This document shows positions 7,619 to 13,522 of a stretch of 16,928 nucleotides of DNA, piece after piece. Positions within the stretch are counted from its first letter, which is position 1; each line of letters begins with the position of its first letter. The notes under the pieces are model-generated. The model searched no databases, was not told the origin of the DNA, and saw only the letters and a list, made by a program, of their open reading frames with translations. This DNA comes from Omnitrophica bacterium RIFOXYB12_FULL_50_7 (GTDB lineage Bacteria > Omnitrophota > Omnitrophia > Omnitrophales > Aquincolibacteriaceae). The position numbers were made by a program, and so were the translations under genes. The DNA is taken from the NCBI GenBank assembly GCA_001804345.1, contig MHFU01000154.1, positions 4,263 to 21,190 of the forward strand, given 5' to 3'.

Positions 7619-7726
7619 GACAGGCAGTACTGATTCTCTATAAAAAAATTAACGGCTAATCAGTACAGTCCAAGTCACCATTTATGAAAAGAAAATTAAG
7701 ACTCGGACAGTCAATGAACGCCTGTC
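7619..7726 (-). promoter_or_regulatory. Structured eno leader with a possible three-way junction
   Basis: Three nested stems can be drawn by eye. The outer one pairs GACAGGC (7619-7625) with GCCTGTC (7720-7726), a perfect 7 bp. Stem A pairs GTACTGATT (7627-7635) with AATCAGTAC (7658-7666), a perfect 9 bp. Stem B pairs 7668-7676 with 7700-7708, with one mismatch. A competing hairpin pairs GGACAG (7705-7710) with CTGTCC (7722-7727) and excludes both the outer stem and stem B. The region lies between a good promoter and the eno ATG, so it would be transcribed as leader. It matches no riboswitch class I recognise; a short transposon remnant is the main alternative. Confidence 0.5.
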
Positions 7727-7767
7727 CCCCTCTAGAAAATAGTTCGAGAATCAAGAATCAGGCCGCG

Positions 7768-7795
7768 ATTATAGCAAATCCTCGAAGGGTGTCAC
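7768..7795 (-). promoter_or_regulatory. Extended -10 promoter for eno-ftsB
   Basis: On the minus strand GTGACA (7795-7790), a 16-bp spacer and TATAAT (7773-7768), with TGC directly before the -10 (the TGn extension). The expected start near 7761 gives a leader of about 190 nt before eno. It lies 60 nt downstream of the purN stop, separating purN from eno. Confidence 0.75.
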
Positions 7796-7855
7796 GTCAA
7801 ATTGAGTTTTTCAGTCGTAAAAGAAGACGCCTGGAGGCCGCTTTATAGCACCAGG

Positions 7856-8434
7856 TTAGGGTTTGATCTTCCCTGCCACAACAAGATTAAGGGCTTGAGG
7901 ATATATTTCATATTCAAGGCTGTGAATACGAGCCTCGAGAGTTTCGAGCGTGTCGTTGGAAAGCACGGGAACTTTGCGCTGCAAAATGACGGGACCGGTG
8001 TCCACGCCGCTGTCCACAAAATGAACCGTCACGCCGGTTTCTTTGACCTTCGCGTCCCAGGCATCCTTGATCGCGTGAGCGCCGGGAAATGCCGGAAGGA
8101 ACGCGGGGTGGATATTGATAAGCCGGCCATAGTATTTTTTCACAAACCCTTCGGTCAGGACACGCATAAACCCGGCAAGCACGACAAAATCAACCTTGTG
8201 TTTTTCAAGGCATTCGCCAAGAGCTTTGTCGAAAGCCTCGCGCTCCGCATACGTTTTATGATCGATCACAATCGTCTTTACGCCAAGTGCCGCCGCTTTT
8301 TCAAGCGCCTTCACTCCGGGCTTATTGGAAATAGCAATTACGGGATCCGCGAGGATCTCGCCCGATCGGATCCGCTTGATCAGATTTTCCATGTTCGTTC
8401 CACTGCCTGAGACTAGAAATGCGATGCGTTTCAT
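7856..8434 (-). CDS. purN: Phosphoribosylglycinamide formyltransferase, folate-dependent
   Basis: Transfers the formyl group of 10-formyltetrahydrofolate to GAR in the third step of purine synthesis. The protein has 192 residues, against about 200 usual. The phosphate-binding GSGTN is at 10-14. The catalytic trio is Asn107 and His109 in INIHPAFLPAFPGAHA and Asp145 in VDSGVDTGPVI, matching Asn106, His108 and Asp144 of the E. coli enzyme. ATG at 8434 overlaps the rsmI stop by four bases (ATGA), so the two are translationally coupled. No strong terminator follows; the eno promoter begins about 60 nt on. Confidence 0.95.
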   Translation of the reverse strand: MKRIAFLVSGSGTNMENLIKRIRSGEILADPVIAISNKPGVKALEKAAALGVKTIVIDHKTYAEREAFDKALGECLEKHKVDFVVLAGFMRVLTEGFVKKYYGRLINIHPAFLPAFPGAHAIKDAWDAKVKETGVTVHFVDSGVDTGPVILQRKVPVLSNDTLETLEARIHSLEYEIYPQALNLVVAGKIKP

Positions 8435-9129
8435 TCGGGTTTCCTCTTGAGTAAAACGCTTTTCCGGTTCTTGCCCGACACCAAAACCACCATCTCCCCT
8501 TTGCGAGGATTTTGCGTCATATCCCGGATGAGTTCGGAGAGGTTGCCGCGCAAAACCTCTTCGAATTTTTTCGTAAGTTCACGCGCGACCGCAGCTTCAC
8601 GGTCCCCGAAAACTTCGCGCATGGCGCAAAGCGTCTTTTCGATCCGAAAGGGTGATTCAAAAAAAATAAGTGTTTCCTCCCGCTCCACGAGTGCCGTCAG
8701 TTCGTTCTTCCGCTTGTGACCTTTATTGGAAAGAAAACCGAAAAAACTGAAACTGTCCGTCGGAAGGCCGCTTAAGACGAGCGCCATCGTTACTGCCGAC
8801 GGCCCCGGCAGCACTTCCAGCGGCAACTCTTCCGCAAGCGCCGCGTGAACCACCTGAAACCCCGGATCCGACACAAGAGGCATCCCGCCGTCTGAAACCA
8901 GCGCGACACGCTTCCCTTCTTTTAAAAGCGCCACGATCCCCACGACTTTCCCGACAGAACTGTGATCGTGATAGCTGAGAAGCGGTTTTGTAATTTCGTA
9001 ATGCTGAAGAAGCTTCTGCGTCTGGCGCGTATCCTCACAAACAATGATATCCGCTTGCTTCAAGGCCTCAAGCGCCCGAAGCGTAATATCCGAAAGATTG
9101 CCAATCGGTGTTGGAACAATGGTCAACAT
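8431..9129 (-). CDS. rsmI: 16S rRNA (cytidine(1402)-2'-O)-methyltransferase
   Basis: Methylates the ribose of C1402 in the ribosomal decoding centre using S-adenosylmethionine. The tetrapyrrole-methylase fold is clear: PTPIGNLSDITLRALEALK near the N-terminus, CEDTRQTQKLL, VALVSDGGMPLVSDPG, and LPGPSAVTMALVLSGLPTD. Family members usually read SDAGTP where this one reads SDGGMP. The start chosen is ATG at 9129 (MLTIVPTPIGN, 232 residues) because homologues begin there; a longer frame to 9201 adds an unrelated hydrophobic stretch. The only Shine-Dalgarno-like run, AAAGGGG, is folded into a 7-bp hairpin that ends at the start codon. The stop overlaps purN by four bases. Confidence 0.94.
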   Translation of the reverse strand: MLTIVPTPIGNLSDITLRALEALKQADIIVCEDTRQTQKLLQHYEITKPLLSYHDHSSVGKVVGIVALLKEGKRVALVSDGGMPLVSDPGFQVVHAALAEELPLEVLPGPSAVTMALVLSGLPTDSFSFFGFLSNKGHKRKNELTALVEREETLIFFESPFRIEKTLCAMREVFGDREAAVARELTKKFEEVLRGNLSELIRDMTQNPRKGEMVVLVSGKNRKSVLLKRKPE

Positions 9130-9147
9130 AAGGGGCTGAGGCCCCTT
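9130..9147 (-). promoter_or_regulatory. Hairpin covering the rsmI ribosome binding site
   Basis: AAGGGGC (9130-9136) and GCCCCTT (9141-9147) pair perfectly over a 4-nt loop directly before the rsmI ATG. On the transcript the 5' arm contains the purine-rich AAGGGG, so folding would hide it. Confidence 0.55.
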
Positions 9148-9159
9148 TGAAAAGCTCCG

Positions 9160-9287
9160 ATCACCAAGAAACAAGATACAAACAAATCCCCATAACCACA
9201 AAACAAACCTAGTTCTCCCCGACGGGTTATTGAAAATTGGTTATTGGAAATTGCTTGGTAATTGGATCTTGAGATTTGGAATTTCAT
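9160..9287. repeat. Heptamer-word element, A/T-rich type, copy 1
   Basis: The clear arm is 9225-9287 with words GGTTATT, GAAAATT, GGTTATT, GGAAATT, GCTTGGT, AATTGGA, TCTTGAG, ATTTGGA, ATTTCAT. A more decayed opposing arm (CCAAGAA, ACAAGAT, ACAAACA and similar) precedes it around 9160-9208. It fills the gap between the polyprenyl synthase gene and rsmI. Confidence 0.6.
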
Positions 9288-9291
9288 CTTC

Positions 9292-10299
9292 TCAGCGATT
9301 CCTCTCAAGCACATGATCCGCAAGCTGTTCGAGACTTGTCCTAAAAATGGACGCCGGAAAGACCTCCAGTTCGAGTTTCGCCATGACAATGAACTCTTTT
9401 GCTTTGGCAAGAGCGTAATCCAAGGCTCCGCTTTTCTCGAGGGTTTCCCTGAGCATGGAAAAACGCCGCTTCTGGCTGCGGGAGTAAAGAATGCGCACGA
9501 CTTTGTCCCGCTCTCCCGACGCAAGACAATGGATCACTGGAAGCGTATAAACTCCTTCTTCCAGGTCCGACCCGAGGGTCTTGCCGAATTCGCTTTCTTT
9601 GCCGGAGAAATCCAGGGCATCATCCGTGATCTGGAACGCCATTCCGAAAAATTTTCCGAATCGTCCGAGCGCTTCAGCTTTTTCGGGTTCGATCCCCCAG
9701 ATGAATGCTCCGGTCTGAAGCGCACACGCGAGAAGCGATGCCGTTTTCTTGCCGATGATCTCGAGATGAGTCTCTTCGGTCATGTTGATGTTCTTCTTTT
9801 CACTGATCTCCTGGACCTCCCCTTCACAGATCTCGCCGGCAGTCCTCAAGAAAAGCGGGATGATCTGGTCATTGCCATGGCGAAAGATCGTCACGATGGC
9901 GCGATCATGAAAGAAATCTCCCGCGAGAACAGCGGCCTGCGGCCCTGATTTAATGTGAAGGGCTGAAACACCTCGTCTTAAAGGAGCCGAATCGATGATG
10001 TCGTCATGAATGAGCGTCGCAGCGTGGAAGATCTCAGTGGCGGCGGCAAGATAAAGCTCCGCGGTTTCATTACGTTCTGAGGGGATCCCGTGTTCGGGTT
10101 GCAATGTCCTTGAAAGTCCGGCTCCTAAAAGGATCAAAGCCGGACGCAAGAGCTTCCCGTTCTTCGAAAAAAAATGCTCGACCATCTCGCGCATCTTGGG
10201 GATGGGCGTGTCGAGCGTCTCCCGGATAAGGGCTGGAACCCGACTGAGACCGGCATGAACGGGAGTATAGATGTCTTCAAGGGTTAACGTGGTTTTCAT
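9292..10299 (-). CDS. Trans-polyprenyl diphosphate synthase, IspB/HepT-like
   Basis: Chain-elongating prenyltransferase adding isopentenyl diphosphate to allylic primers; probably makes the quinone side chain. ATG at 10299 gives 335 residues. GKLLRP (48-53) binds IPP phosphate. The first Asp-rich motif is DDIID (99-103), followed by the arginines of LRRG; the second is DDALD (226-230). AGDFFHDRA and EGEVQE...KTASLLACALQTG resemble octaprenyl and heptaprenyl synthases more than short-chain ones, and small residues five places before the first motif fit a long product (inference). No Shine-Dalgarno is visible; a TATAAT lies 10 nt before the ATG, so the mRNA may be nearly leaderless. A frame open further upstream is noise from the repeat. 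Confidence 0.9.
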   Translation of the reverse strand: MKTTLTLEDIYTPVHAGLSRVPALIRETLDTPIPKMREMVEHFFSKNGKLLRPALILLGAGLSRTLQPEHGIPSERNETAELYLAAATEIFHAATLIHDDIIDSAPLRRGVSALHIKSGPQAAVLAGDFFHDRAIVTIFRHGNDQIIPLFLRTAGEICEGEVQEISEKKNINMTEETHLEIIGKKTASLLACALQTGAFIWGIEPEKAEALGRFGKFFGMAFQITDDALDFSGKESEFGKTLGSDLEEGVYTLPVIHCLASGERDKVVRILYSRSQKRRFSMLRETLEKSGALDYALAKAKEFIVMAKLELEVFPASIFRTSLEQLADHVLERNR

Positions 10300-10309
10300 A
10301 AGATTGTGC

Positions 10310-10315
10310 ATTATA
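10310..10315 (-). promoter_or_regulatory. TATAAT -10 box just upstream of the polyprenyl synthase ATG
   Basis: TATAAT within ATTTGTTGTATAAT, 10 nt from the ATG at 10299. The surrounding 19 nt recur exactly before the surA-like gene. No good -35 hexamer is seen. With a normal start distance the transcript would have only a few untranslated bases. Confidence 0.45.
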
Positions 10316-10413
10316 CAACAAATAGAAGAACGCGGGGAACGGGAAACGGGGAACGCCGAACGAAAAAAACTTTCACCTGCCTGCCGGCAGGCGTTTCCCG
10401 TTTCCCGTTCCCC
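10310..10413. repeat. Heptamer-word inverted repeat, GGGGAAC type, copy 1, with palindrome in the loop
   Basis: Left words are GGGGAAC, GGGAAAC, GGGGAAC, GCCGAAC (10334-10361). Right words are GTTTCCC, GTTTCCC, GTTCCCC (10393-10413). The 14-bp palindrome GCCTGCCGGCAGGC (10379-10392) lies in the loop. The flank ATTATACAACAAATAGAAG (10310-10328) and the left arm also occur at 13435-13493, where the palindrome is absent. Confidence 0.88.
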
Positions 10414-11251
10414 GGGCCGCTTCCAAGGCCTCTGAAAGAAGGATGAATTGCTCGAGAGAAAGGGTTTCCCCACGAACTTTGGAAGAAAATCCGAGTTTTT
10501 CGAAGATGCGTTCGATATCCTCACGCCCATGTTCCGATTTGAAGTGATGCGTCAGTAACGATAAAAGGGTTTTACGCCGCTGGCTGAACGCGACACGGAT
10601 GATCCCAAGAAGGAATTTCTCATGCCCGTTCTGGGGAGTGCCATGGAAAGTATACCGTACGACTCGCGATGTGACCTCAGGTGGCGGAAGAAAACACTTC
10701 GGTGAGACATCAAAAAGAAATTGCGTTTCTCCGTAGAACCGGCTTGTGACGCTCAGACGTCCGTAGTCCTCATCTCCGGGCTTCGCGGTGAGCCGCGCGG
10801 CCACCTCTTTTTGGAGCATGAGTACGGCGCTCGAAAAAACTTTCGCGTGTTCGATCAGATGAAACAAAATGGGCGTACTAATGTAGTAAGGAAGATTCCC
10901 GATCACTTTAACCGGGGACTGACTCTCTTTTATGAGCTGTGTCAGGTCAGATTTCAGTACGTCCGCGTGGATCAGTTTGAAATGATCGGGATACTCCGGA
11001 AAAAGCTCCTGCGTCAAGATCTCAACAAACTTCTTGTCCGTTTCCACCGCAAGCAGAGGAAAGCCTCGCTTCAGGGCTTCTTGAGTCACCGCCCCCAGCC
11101 CCGGCCCAATTTCAAAAACTTGTTCGCCGGGTTGAAGGTCGAGTGCATCCACGATCTTGCGGATCGTGTTCGGATCCATCAAGAGATGCTGACCCAAATG
11201 GCCGCGAATACGGAGATTGTATTTTTTAAGCAATTCTATCTGCGTGAGCAT
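10373..11251 (-). CDS. rsmA: 16S rRNA dimethyladenosine transferase (KsgA)
   Basis: Dimethylates the two adjacent adenosines in helix 45 of 16S rRNA, a late step of 30S assembly. It has 292 residues. GQHLLMDPN (20-28) and the S-adenosylmethionine loop FEIGPGLGA (46-54) are at the N-terminus, and the target-base motif NLPYY is at 119-123. The C-terminal helical domain is complete through LSLEQFILLSEALEA. The last 14 residues (ARGTGNGKRLPAGR) are translated from the adjacent repeat and its palindrome and are unlikely to be ancestral. The start overlaps pdxA by 16 bases, and surA-pdxA-rsmA order is conserved with E. coli. Confidence 0.96.
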   Translation of the reverse strand: MLTQIELLKKYNLRIRGHLGQHLLMDPNTIRKIVDALDLQPGEQVFEIGPGLGAVTQEALKRGFPLLAVETDKKFVEILTQELFPEYPDHFKLIHADVLKSDLTQLIKESQSPVKVIGNLPYYISTPILFHLIEHAKVFSSAVLMLQKEVAARLTAKPGDEDYGRLSVTSRFYGETQFLFDVSPKCFLPPPEVTSRVVRYTFHGTPQNGHEKFLLGIIRVAFSQRRKTLLSLLTHHFKSEHGREDIERIFEKLGFSSKVRGETLSLEQFILLSEALEAARGTGNGKRLPAGR

Positions 11252-12270
11252 TTCGCGAGAACAGCTTTCTTGGCAAGACGAAGTGCCGCAAGCATGGAAG
11301 ATGGGTCGGCTTTCCCCTGGTAGGCAATATCAAAAGCCGTGCCGTGATCCGGCGAAGTGCGGATATAGGGAAGCCCAAGCGTCACGTTCACACCGTCGTG
11401 GAACGCGACCAGCTTGAACGGTGCGAGCACCTGGTCATGATACATACCGATCACCGCATCGTATTGACCGTGATAGGCAGCGTGGAAGAGAAGATCCGCC
11501 GAGAACGGCCCGAATGCGTTGATGCCTTTGCGGCATGCCGCGCGAACCGCAGGCGCGATCACTTTCGCCTCTTCATCCCCGCATTCCCCACCATGGGGGT
11601 TCAAGGCGCATACCGCGATCCGGGGCTTTTTGATAGCAAATCCTTTTTTAAGCATTTCATCCGTCAGAAGGATCTTTTCGAAGATGGACTTCTTCGTAAG
11701 CAGCCCGCTCACTTTCTTAAGCGGCACATGAATGGTCGCAAGCGTCACATTGAGATGAGGACTCACGAACATCATGGCAAATCGCCGGGCCCCGGCTTTG
11801 TAAGCGAGAAACTCCGTGTGCCCGATGAATTTTCTATCCACAAGACGGATCGCGCTCTTGTTTACGGGCGCGGTCACGATCGCATCAACGATCCCTTGTT
11901 TTGCCAAAGATGCCGCTTTTTCGATCGCCGCGAGCGCAAGTCGCCCGTTTTCACGGCACAATTTCCCCATTTTGAACGTTTCGCGACCAGGAAATCCCGA
12001 TGAAACATCAAGAAAATAAATATTCCCGGCACGAAGAGTCCCGGGAAGAACGGAATGAACGGTTTTAAACGGAAGCCAAAGACCGGTCTTTTGACACAAC
12101 ACTTTAAACACTTTCCGGGATCCTATCAAAAGATAGGCCAAGCACCTGGAGGGTTTTTCCTTTTGAAGGGCTTTCACGAGGATCTCAGGCCCAATGCCAC
12201 CGGGATCCCCCATGGTGAGGGCAATGACAGGGGTTTTTACCGCCTCATTTCCCTGAAGAAATGGCATCAT
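11236..12270 (-). CDS. pdxA: 4-hydroxythreonine-4-phosphate dehydrogenase
   Basis: Oxidises 4-phosphohydroxy-threonine with NAD(P); the product is condensed by PdxJ to pyridoxine phosphate (DXP-dependent vitamin B6 route). With 344 residues it has normal length. GDPGGIGPE (21-29) is the family N-terminal signature. The three metal-binding histidines can be placed as His181 (TIHVPL), His226 (ALNPHGGE) and His278 (MYHDQVLAPFK). IRTSPDHGTAFDIA near the C-terminus is also diagnostic. Two adjacent ATG codons (12270, 12267) are possible starts; neither has a clear Shine-Dalgarno. It sits between the surA-like gene and rsmA. Confidence 0.96.
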   Translation of the reverse strand: MMPFLQGNEAVKTPVIALTMGDPGGIGPEILVKALQKEKPSRCLAYLLIGSRKVFKVLCQKTGLWLPFKTVHSVLPGTLRAGNIYFLDVSSGFPGRETFKMGKLCRENGRLALAAIEKAASLAKQGIVDAIVTAPVNKSAIRLVDRKFIGHTEFLAYKAGARRFAMMFVSPHLNVTLATIHVPLKKVSGLLTKKSIFEKILLTDEMLKKGFAIKKPRIAVCALNPHGGECGDEEAKVIAPAVRAACRKGINAFGPFSADLLFHAAYHGQYDAVIGMYHDQVLAPFKLVAFHDGVNVTLGLPYIRTSPDHGTAFDIAYQGKADPSSMLAALRLAKKAVLAKCSRR

Positions 12271-12304
12271 CGATTTCTATTAGCGTGAGAAATTCCAAGA
12301 TCCC

Positions 12305-12457
12305 TGCCTGCCGGTAGGCAAGCAATTTCCAAATCACAAACAAATTACAAACCCCAATCTCCAAAAACAAAACGACTTGCTTTTTATGATTTTTTTTGAA
12401 ATAGATCATTGGTTTTTGAAATTTGCTTGGAATTTGGTTCTTGGGGCTTGGAATTTA
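12305..12457. repeat. Heptamer-word inverted repeat, A/T-rich type, copy 2, with palindrome at one end
   Basis: Left words CAAGCAA, TTTCCAA, ATCACAA, ACAAATT, ACAAACC, CCAATCT, CCAAAAA (12319-12367). Right words TTGGTTT, TTGAAAT, TTGCTTG, GAATTTG, GTTCTTG, GGGCTTG, GAATTTA (12409-12457). A palindrome with one G-T mismatch, TGCCTGCCGGTAGGCA (12305-12320), abuts the left arm. The right end supplies the stop codon of the surA-like gene. Confidence 0.78.
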
Positions 12458-13426
12458 TTTTATAGATATATACGCCGCCTTTTTGATCTCTTCCATCCAG
12501 TCACGGAATCTCACGTTACTTTTCTCCTGGAAGAGGTATCCCGCGATCTGTTCTTTCACTTCTTCGAAGGTCCTGACTTTCTCGGGTTCTTTTGCTTCGA
12601 CGCGGAAGATGTGATACCCGATGGGCGTCTCCACAACCCCCGTAATCCCCCCCACGGGAGTCTTAAAGATCACCTCATCTACGGATTCGATCATGGCACC
12701 GCGCTCGATCCACTCCCCGAGACCCTCCTGTTTGGCATGACTGTCCTCGGAAAAATCCTTCACGACCTGGTCAAAATTGCGGGAAATACGGATCTTCTGC
12801 GCCATAAGCTCGATCCGTTTTTTTGCTTTTTCATCCGTCAGCCCTTTGCTGCGCGCTTCTTCACTTTTCTTGATCGTAAGAGACTTGACCCGGACGCGCT
12901 CTCGAGTCTTGAACTTCTCGGGATTATTCTTGAAAAAATCTTCGACCTCGGCCGGAGATACGATCACCTTGGAGCGGATCTCACGATCCTGAAGCTGACG
13001 GACCATCGCCTGCTTCTTGAGCCGCTCGCGCAGAGCCTTCATCGTGAGGCCTTCTCGCTCAAGCATCTGATCAAGCTCCTCGGGTTTTTCCATCTTCGCC
13101 TTGAACATCTGGAACTCTTTCTCCGCCTCTTCGTCTTTGACCTCGATCCCCATCTGAACCGCTTCCTGGTACACGAGCTTGTCCTCGATCATCTGGCTCA
13201 GGATCTTTTGGCGAACTTCGTTCATCGCTTTCATCAACTCGGTCCCGCTGTATTCCTTGCTGTATTGCTCATAGATCGGCCGGAGGAAAGTATCCAGTTC
13301 CGCCTGGGTGATGACCTCGTCATTGACCACGGCCACCACGCGATCCAGGAGTTCCTGCTCCGCGGCACGAGCAAGCGGTAGACACAACGACAGAGCTAGT
13401 AAGAGAAACAATGTGAGTTTTTTCAT
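12455..13426 (-). CDS. surA: SurA-like periplasmic chaperone with one parvulin domain
   Basis: Expected to escort outer-membrane proteins through the periplasm. It has 323 residues. A signal peptide covers 1-21 (LPLARA-AEQ). DRVVAVVNDEVITQAELD (28-45) is the hallmark of the SurA N-terminal domain, and residues 70-165 form its helical chaperone part. A single parvulin-type domain covers about 173-278 (FDQVVKDFSEDS, GLGEWIERGAM, GYHIFRVEAKEPE). E. coli SurA has about 430 residues and two such domains. The first active-site histidine of parvulins is replaced (VRVKSLTI, Ser182), so isomerase activity is doubtful, while His272 remains. Its place before pdxA-rsmA supports the name. No Shine-Dalgarno; TATAAT lies 8 nt before the ATG. 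Confidence 0.88.
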   Translation of the reverse strand: MKKLTLFLLLALSLCLPLARAAEQELLDRVVAVVNDEVITQAELDTFLRPIYEQYSKEYSGTELMKAMNEVRQKILSQMIEDKLVYQEAVQMGIEVKDEEAEKEFQMFKAKMEKPEELDQMLEREGLTMKALRERLKKQAMVRQLQDREIRSKVIVSPAEVEDFFKNNPEKFKTRERVRVKSLTIKKSEEARSKGLTDEKAKKRIELMAQKIRISRNFDQVVKDFSEDSHAKQEGLGEWIERGAMIESVDEVIFKTPVGGITGVVETPIGYHIFRVEAKEPEKVRTFEEVKEQIAGYLFQEKSNVRFRDWMEEIKKAAYISIK

Positions 13427-13434
13427 TGGACGGT

Positions 13435-13440
13435 ATTATA
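13435..13440 (-). promoter_or_regulatory. TATAAT -10 box just upstream of the surA-like ATG
   Basis: TATAAT 8 nt before the ATG at 13426, within a 19-nt sequence identical to the one preceding the polyprenyl synthase gene. Transcription would start almost at the ATG. No clear -35 box. Confidence 0.45.
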
Positions 13441-13522
13441 CAACAAATAGAAGGCTTCGGGGAACGGCAAACGGGGAACGCTGAACGAAAAAAGACTTTA
13501 CGTTTCCCGTTTAGCGTTCCCC
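13435..13522. repeat. Heptamer-word inverted repeat, GGGGAAC type, copy 2
   Basis: Left words GGGGAAC, GGCAAAC, GGGGAAC, GCTGAAC (13459-13486). Right words GTTTCCC, GTTTAGC, GTTCCCC (13502-13522). The flank ATTATACAACAAATAGAAG (13435-13453) and the left arm are shared with 10310-10367, but the loop lacks the palindrome. The right arm encodes the last three residues and stop of the Mfd gene. Confidence 0.87.

Noticed and set aside
7619..7726. tRNA or tRNA-like gene suggested by the junction fold
   Set aside because: No T-arm GTTCGA-type sequence, no 7-nt anticodon loop geometry and the stems do not match tRNA lengths.
7796..7855. Terminator after purN
   Set aside because: Only short imperfect stems (such as GCCTCCAGGC) without a convincing U-run.
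10300..10530. Extended N-terminus of the polyprenyl synthase
   Set aside because: The extra frame crosses the repeat and overlaps rsmA; the protein family begins near the chosen ATG.
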